From Caloramator australicus RC3 (lineage in GTDB: Bacteria > Bacillota > Clostridia > Clostridiales > Caloramatoraceae), in NCBI RefSeq assembly GCF_000297115.1, contig NZ_CAKP01000082.1, forward strand, positions 124,001 through 188,000: 64,000 nucleotides of DNA. The letters are read 5' to 3'. Shown here one piece after another: positions 9,502-18,599 of the stretch. The notes under the pieces were generated by a model, which did not search any database, was not told where the DNA came from, and was given only the letters and a program-made list of their open reading frames with translations. Each line of letters starts with the position of its first letter. Position 1 is the stretch's first letter. Position numbers and translations under genes: made by a program.

Positions 9502-10116
9502 ATTTGGATAGGTGAAAATGAAAACTCAAGATTCTGGCTAGGAGTATTAAATGAACTAAAAAATCGAGGAGTAGAAGACGTATTGATATTCTCAGTTGAT
9601 GGATTAAGTGGCTTAAAGGAAGGAATCGAAGCAACATTCCCAAGGGCTGAAATTCAAAGATGCATAATCCACCAGCTAAGAAATTGCTTTAAGTATGTAT
9701 CATATAAACATCTTAAAGAGTTTAGTAAAGATTTTAAAGCCGTATATCAGGCAGCAAGTGAAGAAATTGCAAGAGATAAATTTGAAGAAGTAAAGAAAAA
9801 ATGGCAAAGCTCTTATCCGTTTGCGATAAAAAGTTGGGAAAACAACTGGGAAGTATTAATTCCATTTTACAAATTTCCGGAAGAAATAAGGAAGATAATG
9901 TATACAACGAACATAATAGAAGGATTTCATAGACAATTAAGGAAGGTAACAAAATCAAAGGCTATATTTCCAAATGATGAATCATTAGAAAAGATGTTGT
10001 TTTTAGTAGCAAAGAATGTAATGAAAAAATGGACACAAAGATATAAAAACTGGGACATGGTATTAAACCAATTAATGATAATGTATCCAGAAAGAGTGGA
10101 GAAATTTATAAGATAA
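9502..10116 (+). pseudogene. IS256-type transposase, 5'-truncated
   Basis: The open frame starts abruptly with IWIGENENSRFWLGVLNELK and ends with the normal family C-terminus, about 204 codons compared with about 400 in intact IS256-family (mutator type) transposases. It keeps the second catalytic Asp (SVDGLSG) and the Glu (TNIIEGFHRQLRK), but the N-terminal DNA-binding part and first Asp are gone. A stop lies in frame just upstream (9496-9498). It is inactive by itself. It marks the left side of the accessory island between the LtaS-like gene and tyrS. Confidence 0.9.
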
Positions 10117-10149
10117 AACTCTCGCCGCGGGCAAATTCTTACCAAGAAA

Positions 10150-10195
10150 GAGTGCAAATTAATTTAAATACACAAATTTACTTACACTACCTTTA
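10150..10195 (+). repeat. Probable right end (terminal inverted repeat) of the IS256-type element
   Basis: The AT-rich sequence with AAATACACAAATTTACTTACAC, read in two parts (AAATACACAAATTT and ACTTACAC), lies 40-75 bp after the transposase stop, where IS256-family elements carry their right inverted repeat. The matching left end was not found, consistent with the 5' truncation. Confidence 0.4.
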
Positions 10196-11040
10196 ATAAT
10201 GTTATAGACAGTTTTGAGTGACTTATTGGTTTTAATATATGTAGAATTATGTAGTAATTAGTTGGGTATTTTTTAATTGACATAAATGGTATTTGAGGGA
10301 TAAAATGGTAATAGAAGGTAACAACTCGAGTTTTACTTAAATTTATAATATTTAATAAAACATACGGTGTAATGTCTAGTAGTGAAATTGTAGAAGTTTT
10401 AATGGAAGAAGCATCTATTTTAAGATCATAGACAATAATATCAGAGATTAATTTGTAAGCATCTTTAAGGTTATTAGGAATAGAAAAAGATTTGGAAGGT
10501 CGAATGGCTATTGGGGCATAAAACTAACAACAAGCGATTGTCTACTACAAAAGTATTGGGCGCGCAAAAAAACTCCTTTTATGTAATATTTAGCCCAATG
10601 CAACGGTATATCCCTGACAGGCTGCTGCATTAAGAGCTTCGTCTATCAGAACAATCCTACCTACCTAACGGAAGCACCTTACTTTGCTAAAGGTAAGGAA
10701 AAGATAAGAGAATGGACAGCATACGAGTAAGAAGATAACAAAAAGTCCTAGGAGGGTTAGGTTACTTAGAAGTAACCAGCAAAGATTTTGTAATAGGAAG
10801 CAAGGGCTACTGCGCCATTGTTGAGGCTATATAACACTGATACTAATACGCCTAAATTTAATAAGGGTCTAAATAAACATGAAAAAGTTGGTTGGTATAG
10901 CACATCTTGTTGAACTAAAACTATTATTAAATTATCAAAGGACAACAAAACTAACGATTAAAATATTTCCCATTTAAGCCCTTAAACTTGAACTGGAAAT
11001 TCTCTATAAGGTATATTATACATTATACAAGGAGGTTTAC
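10196..11040. other. Gene-free, degenerate DNA
   Basis: About 850 bp without an open frame I can support on either strand. Short coding-like stretches (for example around 10740-10830) are broken by many stops and match no family I recognise. It is probably old mobile-element debris. No tRNA, CRISPR array or strong hairpin was seen. Confidence 0.6.
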
Positions 11041-11505
11041 ATGAATAAGAAAAAAATTTTGCTTATAGGAGTGTTGATTACACTTATTGTAGTAATATTA
11101 ATATACAATTATATTTCTGATTCTTCAAAGACTATGATGAAATTAGGTGAATCTGATAATTGGAGAATTGAAGCTTTTATAGAAAACAATAAGGATATAT
11201 ATATATTTAGACCTACTTTATACCCTAAATTTTATCCAAATAATAGTTTGGAAATAAAAGTTATGTGGAATCTAAATGAAAAATTATTAATATCTGATGT
11301 TAATTCCCCTAAATTAACTGGTAGCTACTCATTTAGTGAGTTCCAAGCAAAAAATCTTCCAGATATACCATTGCAACATTTTAATTTTTTAAATGGAAAT
11401 AGGAAAGAAATTTACAGATTGTTATCTCAAAGCTCAATCGACATATTATGGAAACAAGGTAATGGTGAGTTAAAAAAAGATACAATATTTTTAAAATGCA
11501 AATAA
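11041..11505 (+). CDS. Membrane-anchored protein of unknown function
   Basis: A 154-residue protein with one N-terminal membrane segment (about residues 4-24, KKILLIGVLITLIVVILIYN) and a soluble outer domain of about 130 residues. It lacks a lipobox cysteine, so it is probably a signal-anchored protein rather than a lipoprotein. A strong AAGGAGG lies 7 bases before the ATG, which argues for a real gene. The outer domain is rich in aromatic and charged residues and matches no family I recognise. It sits alone in the accessory island, surrounded by non-coding DNA. Confidence 0.65.
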   Translation: MNKKKILLIGVLITLIVVILIYNYISDSSKTMMKLGESDNWRIEAFIENNKDIYIFRPTLYPKFYPNNSLEIKVMWNLNEKLLISDVNSPKLTGSYSFSEFQAKNLPDIPLQHFNFLNGNRKEIYRLLSQSSIDILWKQGNGELKKDTIFLKCK

Positions 11506-11895
11506 TAAATAAAATCTTATGGTAATAAGTTAAGATAAAAAACACTTTATACAATGTATGAAATACTGCCTTAATTTATAAAATTTAATATATAAAAGAT
11601 AAATTAGAAACAATATGGAAGTATTATGCATAGAGCATTATTTGATAATATATACTCATTTTCAGTGAAAAAAGTTTGTAATTACGTAGTAGCACATTTG
11701 ACGTATTGAAACAAATAATGATAAATATAATGATTTATTTGTTTAATAATAGCTTTTCTTATCAAAGATATCAGATTTTTTCGTTTCAAGTTAAATTGGT
11801 AAACTTGTCAATTTTATTTATACTCATAGAGGTAAACTTAATTTAGTATTTTATAAACACTGAAATTAAAATTTACTATAAGAGGAGTGAAAATA
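11506..11895. other. Intergenic gap, no gene seen
   Basis: About 390 AT-rich bases between two secreted-protein genes. I see no supported open frame and no clear terminator hairpin. A ribosome binding site GAGGAGTG at its right end serves the next gene. Confidence 0.5.
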
Positions 11896-12786
11896 ATGAA
11901 AAGAATATTGTCATTAGTTGTTATTTTCTTTTTATTATCGAATACGTTAGTTTTTGCTGCAACTGTAAAAAAATACGGTTTTTCGGGGGAAAAACAAGGT
12001 TACTTTGATTTAGATATTGAAATGTATCAAAATGAATATGGTCTAATTAATCCACAAGTTATCTATATTCAAAGACCTGATGGTAAAAAATATGAAAGTA
12101 GAGATTTAGAAGAATTATTTTTACAAAAAAATATTCTATCTAATTGTAATAGTAATCAAGAACTCATAATATTACAGATACCAATAGAACCTGGAACTAT
12201 TAGAATTGTTACAGGAAATGCTAGTGTTAGTCCTTGGGTAATTAAAGATTCTATATCTAAGCGAGCTTAGAATCTATTAAAAGGTTTAACATTGGCAGGA
12301 ATTGGTTTTTTTATTAAACCTATTGGTGGATTTATATTAGGTGCTGGAGATGCAGTAATAAGTAATGCTGTAACAAATGCATATCAAGTAAGTAGTGTTT
12401 CCCAATTTAATAATAGAATAATAAGAAAAATTGGAGAAGTTTATGATGGAAGTTCATGGGTTCCATTAGCTGAGTTCCAAAGATGGGAAGAATATTGGCA
12501 AAAATATACATATACATACGATAATCAAGGGGTAGAAACAAATTCATTTAGGTATGTATCTTTTCCAGGGGCTTCTGGAAGCATTTTGTTGCCTAATGTT
12601 CCAACTAAAATACAAAAATATGTTGATTATGATGATAATTCAAAACTTTCTTCCATAACATATGAACGTTGGCTAATGAATCGTGGATATTATGTATATA
12701 AATATAATGAGTGGGGCGATAATATATTAATTGATAATTCAAATTGGTGGCAAAATTACGTAAATAGTAAAACAATACAACCATAA
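11896..12786 (+). pseudogene. Secreted protein of unknown function, split by an in-frame TAG
   Basis: From the ATG at 11896 (GAGGAGTG upstream) a signal peptide of about 22 residues (KRILSLVVIFFLLSNTLVFA, cleavage after AxA-like VFA) leads into a 124-codon open frame ending with TAG at 12268-12270. The same frame continues without interruption for 172 codons to 12786, starting NLLKGLTLAGIGFFIKPIGG, with the same amino-acid style. Together they look like one protein of about 296 residues broken by a single amber codon. No ribosome binding site is seen at the second part. A nonsense mutation is the likeliest explanation. The family is unknown. Confidence 0.6.
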
Positions 12787-12820
12787 GTAGCGTTTATAAA
12801 ATGATATTTGTTTTAGATAA

Positions 12821-12976
12821 AATATATATTATGGTAAATATGGGTATAATATCATATTTGGACGTCAATTTGCAGTATTTGAAATAAATTGTTCTAATGA
12901 GATTAATTGGCATAATAATTCTAACTATGTCGATAACTTAAAAATAAAACTACAAAATATAACAATGAGAAAATAA
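12821..12976 (+). pseudogene. Possible fragment of another secreted-protein gene
   Basis: A 51-codon open stretch without a usable start codon, with protein-like composition (FGRQFAVFEINCSNEINWHN), ends 5 bp before a terminator. It may be the 3' remnant of a gene deleted by mobile-element activity. Evidence is limited to composition and position. Confidence 0.3.
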
Positions 12977-12980
12977 ATAA

Positions 12981-13010
12981 AAGCCTTGAGAAATCAGGGC
13001 TTTTTTATTT
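12981..13010 (+). terminator. Rho-independent terminator
   Basis: AAGCCTTGA and TCAGGGCTT form a 9-bp stem (one G-T pair) around the loop GAAA, followed by TTTTATTT. It ends the secreted-protein transcript. Confidence 0.8.
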
Positions 13011-13111
13011 GGCTCTATGTCAATAGTTGGGGTTGGAATTTGATTAGTGTGATTGTCCCTTCTAATTTTTGATAGTAACTATATGACATGTATTCGTGAT
13101 AATGGAACTAA

Positions 13112-13384
13112 AGCACAAGACTAAGAAAAATATGTGGAAAAAGATATAATGCTTTAATTGAAAGGTATGAAGGGATTAGAAAGTCAATTGAAGATGTTGA
13201 AAATCAGAGGTTTAAAGGGCTTATAAAGAAGGATAGGATAGAGGAATTTATGAAAGTTTTAAGAGATAGGAATGGGTTAATAGATGAGTTTTGTGGGAAT
13301 ATTTGGAATATGGTAATTAAGACGGTTAAGGCTTATGAAGATGGAAAGATGGTGTTTGTATTCAAGGATGTGATGCGGACTGAC
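13112..13384 (+). pseudogene. C-terminal remnant of a large serine recombinase
   Basis: The frame reads YNALIERYEGIRKSIEDVEN, then QRFKGLIKKDRIEEFMKVL and KMVFVFKD. This is the coiled-coil and terminal strand typical of the C-terminus of large serine recombinases (a closing MVFVFKDG-type strand). The catalytic and zinc-ribbon parts are missing. The last residues are replaced where the IS3-type element begins (13381), so that insertion removed the natural stop. It is non-functional debris of an earlier integrative element. Confidence 0.65.
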
Positions 13385-13462
13385 CCCCCTAATTTTGGAC
13401 AATATCTTAAGTTTTCATGGTTAATCTTAGAGATTCGAAATTTTACTTCTACTTATTCGGTC

Positions 13463-13572
13463 CGCCCTTGACATTGAGCCTCTACATGCATGATTCCTAG
13501 CACTAGCATCAGCACCAACAATAGTGCAGCTTTTTTTAGGCTATCATGCATGTCCTCAATGTCAAGGGGGCG
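13463..13572. repeat. Three-tier nested palindrome inside the IS element
   Basis: Three pairs of inverted arms nest in about 110 bp: CGCCCTTGACATTGAG (13463-13478) with CTCAATGTCAAGGGGGCG (13555-13572); ACATGCATGAT (13484-13494) with ATCATGCATGT (13543-13553); and GCACTA (13500-13505) with TAGTGC (13522-13527). The outer arm on the other strand (GGCTCAATGTCAAGGG) resembles GGCTCTATGTCAATAG at 13012. It could be a small non-autonomous element inserted into the IS3 copy, or a remnant of paired IS ends. Confidence 0.6.
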
Positions 13573-13591
13573 CAAGATGGACCTTACTTTA

Positions 13592-14463
13592 CTACAAATA
13601 TATGTTTATACTCTCCCCAGTAATTTTAAGATATTCAAAATACTCGGCTGGCGGCATGTATTTCGTTGATGAATAGATTCGTTTTGTGTTGTATCTCCTT
13701 ATAAATTCATTGACAGTTTTATAGGCCTCAGCAAAGGTTGAAAATTCGTTTATGCTTAAGCATTCTTCCTCTAAAATTCTATGGTAGGATTCAATATCAG
13801 CATTCATGTTAGGGGTTTTGTAAGGTATTCTCTCATGTTCTATATTTAACTGTTTACAAGAATTTTCAAAAGTTTCACTTATAAATTGTAGCCCATTGTC
13901 TGAGCGTATAGCTGGTTTATTTTCAACTTCGTATAATTGTCGTTTCAATAACGCAATTTTTAAAGTCCTTGCTGCGTCTTCGCCTGTACAGCTTAGCCCT
14001 ATGTGATGTGAAATGATATTACTATCAGCAACATCAATAATGCTAATTATATAGAAAAATCTGTCTTCTCCATTTATATACCCATATTTTATATCAGTTT
14101 GCCATTTCTGTTTGAAGCTGTAACAGTTCTATTTCTTGCAATTTTTCTTGGATGTCTAGATTTGATTTCTCTTTGAGGTTTTAATATATTTAATTCCTTA
14201 CAAAGTCTGTAGATTTTCTTCTTATTAATATTAATTTTAAAGTTTCTACTAAGAGCATGTGTTATTTTTAGATATCCATAATAAATACTTTCTTCTTCAA
14301 TTATCTGGATAATATATTCCTTTATTTGTTCATCTGATATTTTTTCTCCGCTTAGAGTAAAATAATAACATGTTTTTGGTCTTCCAGTTGATTTATTCTT
14401 AATAATTTTTAATCCTGACAAATGATAATAATATGTCGAACGATTAAGCCCAATTATCCTCAA
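13592..14463 (-). pseudogene. IS3-type transposase OrfB, frameshifted
   Basis: The N-terminal half (14463 down to 14089) carries the HTH_21-like segment LNRSTYYYHLSG and the stretch YGYLKITHALSRNFKINI. The frame then shifts near 14105, where QKWQTDIKYGYINGEDRFFY would continue the family sequence in another frame. The C-terminal half runs to 13592 and contains AIRSDNGLQFISETF and RYNTKRIYSSTKYMPPAEYF of the rve integrase core. One single-base change separates the halves; the catalytic Asp in DNG is visible. It is inactive as it stands. Confidence 0.85.
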
Positions 14464-14607
14464 TACTTTTGTTTTTGGATAACCAGCCTCAATCCATTTA
14501 TTTAAAATTTCAACTTTATCTGCTATAGTTGGTTTGTTTTTTTAGTAAGTCTTTAAGTATAGCTATTTCAAGGTCTTTCTCGCCAAGAAGTTTTTTAAAG
14601 TTTTGTC

Positions 14608-14820
14608 CTATGCTTCAAGGTTCTTAACATTAGAATTATCAAGTGACTTTTTAATATTAGCTTTAGGCTCTCTATTTGATTCCCTATTTTGTCTAACCCA
14701 CTTGTAAACTAACTCTTTAGATAGCCCATTTTGTCTTGCTACTAAAGCAATATTTCCTGTTTCAATTGCTGCTTTGATTATTGAATCTTTAAATTCTTGA
14801 GTATACTTTTTTTGTGTCAT
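14608..14820 (-). pseudogene. IS3-type transposase OrfA, truncated
   Basis: The ATG at 14820 has a GAGGGGG site. It encodes MTQKKYTQEFKDSIIKAA and a helix-turn-helix ending ELVYKWVRQNRE, typical of IS3 OrfA. The frame stops at a TAG after VKNLEA, yet leucine-zipper-like sequence (LGEKDLEIAILKDLLKK) follows in a shifted frame, so the original protein was longer. It belongs with the broken orfB next to it. Confidence 0.8.
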
Positions 14821-14893
14821 TATTATTCCCCCTCGACAATTATATCTTATCATATTAAGATACATTGTCTAAATACTTTAGGGGGCTAAATAG

Positions 14894-15445
14894 GAGACAA
14901 AGCTGTATTATTTGCAGAGTAGATATTACAACCTTGAGTGGTGTAGATTTGTTAGTGCGGATGCGATTGTTGGTAGGATTGGAGAACTTTTAACGCATAA
15001 TATGTTTTCGTATTGTTTCAACAGGCCAATAATGTTTGAAGATTCTTCAGGATTTGATGCAGAAGATATAGGAAGAACGTATAAGCAAATTCCTGTTCCA
15101 AATGTGATTCTTGAAATAATGGATTATTTTTCACCAATTCCTATTTCATTGTTTATTGGTGTTTTACAAAAAACGAGTGTAACTATAAATAAAAACAAGC
15201 CTATTAAAGTAGTTATAAATGGTAAGAAAGAGTCACTTAGAGTGGATGTCGAACCTGATTTAAATAAAATTCAAATTCAGTCAGGGCATGGCAAAAAATC
15301 AAGTATTGACATTAGAATAAATCCTAAAAAGCCTTTAGACGATCAAATACCAAAAAACATCCGAAGGAGTTTAAGCAAAGGGCAATATAATGATTTAATG
15401 AAATACTTGAAAAGGGCAGTTGATATTTTAAAAAGCTTAAAATAG
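14894..15445 (+). CDS. RHS-protein C-terminal fragment with putative toxin domain
   Basis: The frame opens right after the IS end with LYYLQSRYYN, then RFVSADAIVG and FNRPIMFEDSSG, the conserved RHS core that closes the shell of polymorphic-toxin proteins. After that come about 135 residues of unrelated sequence, the position of the variable toxin domain. The toxin type is unknown; it is Lys-rich and has SGHGKKSSIDIRINP near its middle. Everything upstream (secretion and RHS repeats) is missing, and the only start is TTG 14912 without a clear ribosome binding site, so this is an orphan cassette, probably not secreted. Confidence 0.7.
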   Translation, partial: ETKLYYLQSRYYNLEWCRFVSADAIVGRIGELLTHNMFSYCFNRPIMFEDSSGFDAEDIGRTYKQIPVPNVILEIMDYFSPIPISLFIGVLQKTSVTINKNKPIKVVINGKKESLRVDVEPDLNKIQIQSGHGKKSSIDIRINPKKPLDDQIPKNIRRSLSKGQYNDLMKYLKRAVDILKSLK

Positions 15446-15455
15446 GAGGTCTAAA

Positions 15456-15931
15456 GTGGAAACAATAATTTATATTAAAGAAACAATAAATTTACCAAAA
15501 TTTGATGATTTAGTTTCTTATATGTGGGAAAAGGGTATTAGTTTATCTTACGTTCGAACAGGTGATGATTTTTACGATAGTAATATTGTAGAGTTGGCAT
15601 GGAATAAATGGATCGATAATCCTGAATGGGATGATTTTACAAATGAATATATAGATTTTGAAATTAAACAAATAAAAAAAATAATCTTTCAAAGCAGAAA
15701 ATAAGTTTGTTTTCAAAGTTTTACAATCCAAAATACATTGTAAAAGTTGAATTATCAGATAGTGCACTCTTAATAGATAAAAGGGCATATTTGCGCGCAA
15801 TTTATTTAATAGCTAAAAGTTGCAATGGATATATTTTAGAAAAAAATAGCAAAAGTTTATTAACATCAGATGAATTTTATGAAAAATATAAAGATATTAT
15901 TGAAATGCCTTTTACTATAATTATATTTTAG
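15456..15931 (+). pseudogene. Putative immunity gene of the RHS cassette, frameshifted
   Basis: GTG or ATG-proximal start at 15456 has AGGAGG 7 bases upstream, 10 bp after the toxin fragment. It encodes an acidic 82-residue protein (DDFYDSNIVELAWNKW, DNPEWDDFTNEY) ending at 15704. A second frame (to 15931) with no ribosome binding site continues with YNPKYIVKVELSDSALLIDK. The two frames join smoothly by a -1 shift in an 8-A run (15674-15681), suggesting one protein of about 155 residues with a homopolymer indel, or programmed slippage. Acidic character and position right after the toxin fit an immunity protein; the family is not recognised. Confidence 0.5.
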
Positions 15932-15971
15932 CAAAGCGGGCATCTGAATAAAGTATTTTTTTGTATGCAAA

Positions 15972-16004
15972 AAATGTTGAGGTTTATTTAGCACCCCAAC
16001 ATTT
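15972..16004 (-). terminator. Rho-independent terminator of tyrS
   Basis: On the minus strand AAATGTTGGGG pairs with CCTCAACATTT (one G-T pair), followed by TTTT. It lies 15 bp after the tyrS stop. Confidence 0.75.
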
Positions 16005-16018
16005 ATTATAGAACCTTT

Positions 16019-17236
16019 TTAGTTAAGCTCAATTTTGTTGTAGTTCTTTTTACCTCTTCTTACAAGCATGAAACCTTCTTTAAACATGTCTTCTTTTAAT
16101 ATCTCATCAAAATTAGTTATCTTTTCATTGTTTACATATAAACCACCCTGTTGAATGAGGCGTTTTCCTTCGCTCTTTGAAGGAATAACCTTAGCTTCAA
16201 CAAGAGCATCAAGAAGCTTTGAACCAAGTAGATCCTTTGAAATTACAGATGTTGGAACATTGCTTAAATCACCGCCAGCACCGAAAAGTGCTTCTGCAGC
16301 CTCTTGGGCTTTTTTAGCTTCTTCCTCTCCATGGATGAGCTTTGTGATTTCAAATGCAAGAACCTTTTTCGCTTCGTTTATCTCTTTATCCTTTAAAGAA
16401 GATAGTCTATTAACTTCATCCATTGGAAGGAATGTTAAAAGTTTTAGGCATTTTTCAACATCTGCATCGTTAATGTTTCTCCAGTATTGATAAAATTCGT
16501 ATGGTGATGTTTTATTAGCATCAAGCCAAAGGGCACCCTTTTCAGTTTTACCCATTTTTTTGCCCTCTGAATTTGTAAGAAGAGCTATGGTCATACCATA
16601 GGCTTCCTTGCCTTCTTTTCTTCTAATAAGGTCAACCCCTGCAAGAATATTTGACCACTGATCGTTTCCGCCGACCTCTAATTTGCATCCATAACGCCTA
16701 TTTAATTCAAGGAAATCATAGGCCTGCATTAACATATAGTTGAATTCAAGAAAGGATAGTCCCTTTTCAAGTCTTAACTTAAAGCATTCAGCTGTAAGCA
16801 TTCTGTTTACAGAGAAATGAACTCCAATGTCCCTTAAAAATTCAATATAGTTTAGATTCCATAGCCAGTCTGCATTATTTACTAAAATAGCCTTTCCATC
16901 AGAAAAATCTATAAACTTTTCCATTTGTTTTTTTATATTTTCTACATTGTGCATTATTTCTTCCTTTGTTAGCATTTTTCGCATATCCGTTTTTCCTGAT
17001 GGGTCACCGACCATAGCGGTTCCACCACCGATAAGGACAATTGGTCTATGTCCAGCCTTTTGAAGATGGGACATAACCATAAGCTGTATAAAATGGCCAA
17101 CGTGAAGACTATCTGCTGTTGGGTCAAAACCGATATAAAATGTAACTTTTTCTTCCTCAAGCAATTTCTCTATTTCCTCTTCATGGCTTAACTGTTCTAT
17201 GTAACCTCTTTCTCTTAAAACATTTAAAATTGACAA
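16019..17236 (-). CDS. tyrS: Tyrosyl-tRNA synthetase
   Basis: A 405-residue class I synthetase that charges tRNA-Tyr. The HIGH-type motif appears as [13 protein letters not shown] (about residues 37-49), the KMSKS-type motif as [10 protein letters not shown] (about 227-236), and an S4 RNA-binding domain closes the protein ([20 protein letters not shown]). The gene starts with TTG behind AAGGAGGGA. Only about 60 bp separate it from the CDF gene upstream, and I see no T-box leader there. It marks the return to core chromosome after the accessory island. Confidence 0.96.
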   Translation of the reverse strand: MSILNVLRERGYIEQLSHEEEIEKLLEEEKVTFYIGFDPTADSLHVGHFIQLMVMSHLQKAGHRPIVLIGGGTAMVGDPSGKTDMRKMLTKEEIMHNVENIKKQMEKFIDFSDGKAILVNNADWLWNLNYIEFLRDIGVHFSVNRMLTAECFKLRLEKGLSFLEFNYMLMQAYDFLELNRRYGCKLEVGGNDQWSNILAGVDLIRRKEGKEAYGMTIALLTNSEGKKMGKTEKGALWLDANKTSPYEFYQYWRNINDADVEKCLKLLTFLPMDEVNRLSSLKDKEINEAKKVLAFEITKLIHGEEEAKKAQEAAEALFGAGGDLSNVPTSVISKDLLGSKLLDALVEAKVIPSKSEGKRLIQQGGLYVNNEKITNFDEILKEDMFKEGFMLVRRGKKNYNKIELN

Positions 17237-17295
17237 ATCTTGTCCCTCCTTAGTTTAAGCTTTGAAGTATATTTTAACAAAGTAAAAACAAAATT

Positions 17296-18462
17296 TCAAT
17301 GCAGTTGGATATAATCTCTGTCAATATGAATAATGACTTTATAGTTTGGATGGATATTAGTAATTTTGCTTATTATATCTTTAATTAAAGTGGGTTCATC
17401 CTTTTTAAGAACGTCGTGGGATACTACTAAATCAAATATAATGCTTTTTTTATCGTTATGTCCAATTATTCTAAAATCATGAAAGGATAAAACTTCTGGA
17501 TAATCCTTTAGTATTTTTATAACCTCCTTCTTAGCTTCTAAAACTTCATTATCATCCATATTTACTGGATCCATATGGATTATTAATGTTATATTTAATT
17601 TTTTTGAAATTTCATTTTCTGCTTTATCTATCATCTCATGAAGTTCCATGATATCGATATTGGAGGGAACTTCAGCATGAACGGATACAAGATGGGTCTT
17701 ATGTCCGTAGCTGTGGATTATAATGTCGTGGACACCGATTATGTATTCATAGGAGAGAAGCTCAGATATTATTTCATCCACAAGCTTAGGATCGGGCGCT
17801 TCACCAAGTAGGGGGCTTATGGTTTCCTTTATCAATTTATATCCTGCAAAAATTATAAATAGTGCTACTATAAGGCCTATATATCCATCTAAGGGGAAAT
17901 TAATGTATTTTGAAAGTAAAAAACCTAATGCAACAGTAGAGGTAATTAATACATCAGAAAAACTGTCAAGGGAAGTTGCATCTAATATATTGGAATTTGT
18001 GATTTTTGCGAGTCTAGAGTTAAATCTTCCAAGCCAAAGCTTAAAGGATATAGAAATTATAAGAATAAAAAAGGATAAAAGGCTAAATTTAAGTTTTTCT
18101 GGATGCAATATTTTAGAAAATGAACTTTTTAAAAATTCAAATCCCACTAAAATTACCATTATCGATACTATAAGTCCTGCGATGTATTCTCCTCTTCCAT
18201 GACCAAAGGGGTGTTCCTTATCGGCAGGCTTATCTGATAATTTAAAACCAATTATTGTTATTACTGAGGATCCCATATCAGAAAAATTATTGAAGGCATC
18301 AGCCGTTATTGAAATACTATTGGATAAAAAACCGATGATTAGTTTTATTATAAATAGAATTAAATTGATAAAGATTCCAACATAACCGCTCAATAGTCCT
18401 AAACTTTTTCTTTCATCCTCGGCATTTTTGATAAATTTTTTAATTAAAATGTCTGTAAGCAT
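17296..18462 (-). CDS. Cation diffusion facilitator (CDF) family metal transporter
   Basis: A 388-residue inner-membrane metal/proton antiporter with about six membrane segments (residues 25-220) and a long cytoplasmic C-terminal domain carrying two CDF dimerisation-like units. Metal-site motifs are DAFNNFSD in TM2 and DATSLDSFSD in TM5, plus HPFGHGRGEY after TM2, as in the MamB/YdfM-type branch. The metal (Zn, Mn, Fe or Co) cannot be assigned. The start is ATG 18462 behind GAGGGG; an upstream in-frame TTG has no site. Confidence 0.9.
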   Translation of the reverse strand: MLTDILIKKFIKNAEDERKSLGLLSGYVGIFINLILFIIKLIIGFLSNSISITADAFNNFSDMGSSVITIIGFKLSDKPADKEHPFGHGRGEYIAGLIVSIMVILVGFEFLKSSFSKILHPEKLKFSLLSFFILIISISFKLWLGRFNSRLAKITNSNILDATSLDSFSDVLITSTVALGFLLSKYINFPLDGYIGLIVALFIIFAGYKLIKETISPLLGEAPDPKLVDEIISELLSYEYIIGVHDIIIHSYGHKTHLVSVHAEVPSNIDIMELHEMIDKAENEISKKLNITLIIHMDPVNMDDNEVLEAKKEVIKILKDYPEVLSFHDFRIIGHNDKKSIIFDLVVSHDVLKKDEPTLIKDIISKITNIHPNYKVIIHIDRDYIQLH

Positions 18463-18557
18463 ATAATCCCCTCGCAATTTGAAATATTAATTTAACAAAA
18501 AATATTATATTGCATTATAAAAAGGTTTTAAACATGGATAATACAAAAATTTTGTGT

Positions 18558-18563
18558 TATAAT
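18558..18563 (+). promoter_or_regulatory. Possible -10 box for the DUF445 gene
   Basis: A perfect TATAAT lies 37 bp before the ATG at 18600. The -35 region 17 bases further up (TGGATA) is weak, so confidence is low. Confidence 0.4.
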
Positions 18564-18599
18564 CTTCATGTCTTATTTTTACACCAAGGGGATGATTTT

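Larger units (their letters stand above)
13381..14888 (-). mobile_element. Decayed IS3-type insertion sequence
   Basis: Imperfect terminal inverted repeats: TGACCCCCCTAA at 13381 and, on the other strand, TAGCCCCCTAAAG ending near 14888, both followed by a similar GACAAT...ATCTTAA stretch. Two minus-strand reading frames correspond to orfA (14608-14820) and orfB (13592-14463), the usual IS3 arrangement. Both are broken, so the copy is inactive. It separates a recombinase tail from an RHS gene fragment, which starts within 6 bp of the right end. A nested palindrome lies between orfB and the left end. Confidence 0.75.

Noticed and set aside
10196-11040. Possible short gene on the minus strand near 10766-10948
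   Set aside because: No ribosome binding site, no protein-like composition and many stops in the surrounding frames; treated as debris.
11896-12786. Pyrrolysine at the TAG of the secreted protein
   Set aside because: No Pyl context is seen and the surrounding island is full of decayed genes, so a nonsense mutation is much more likely.
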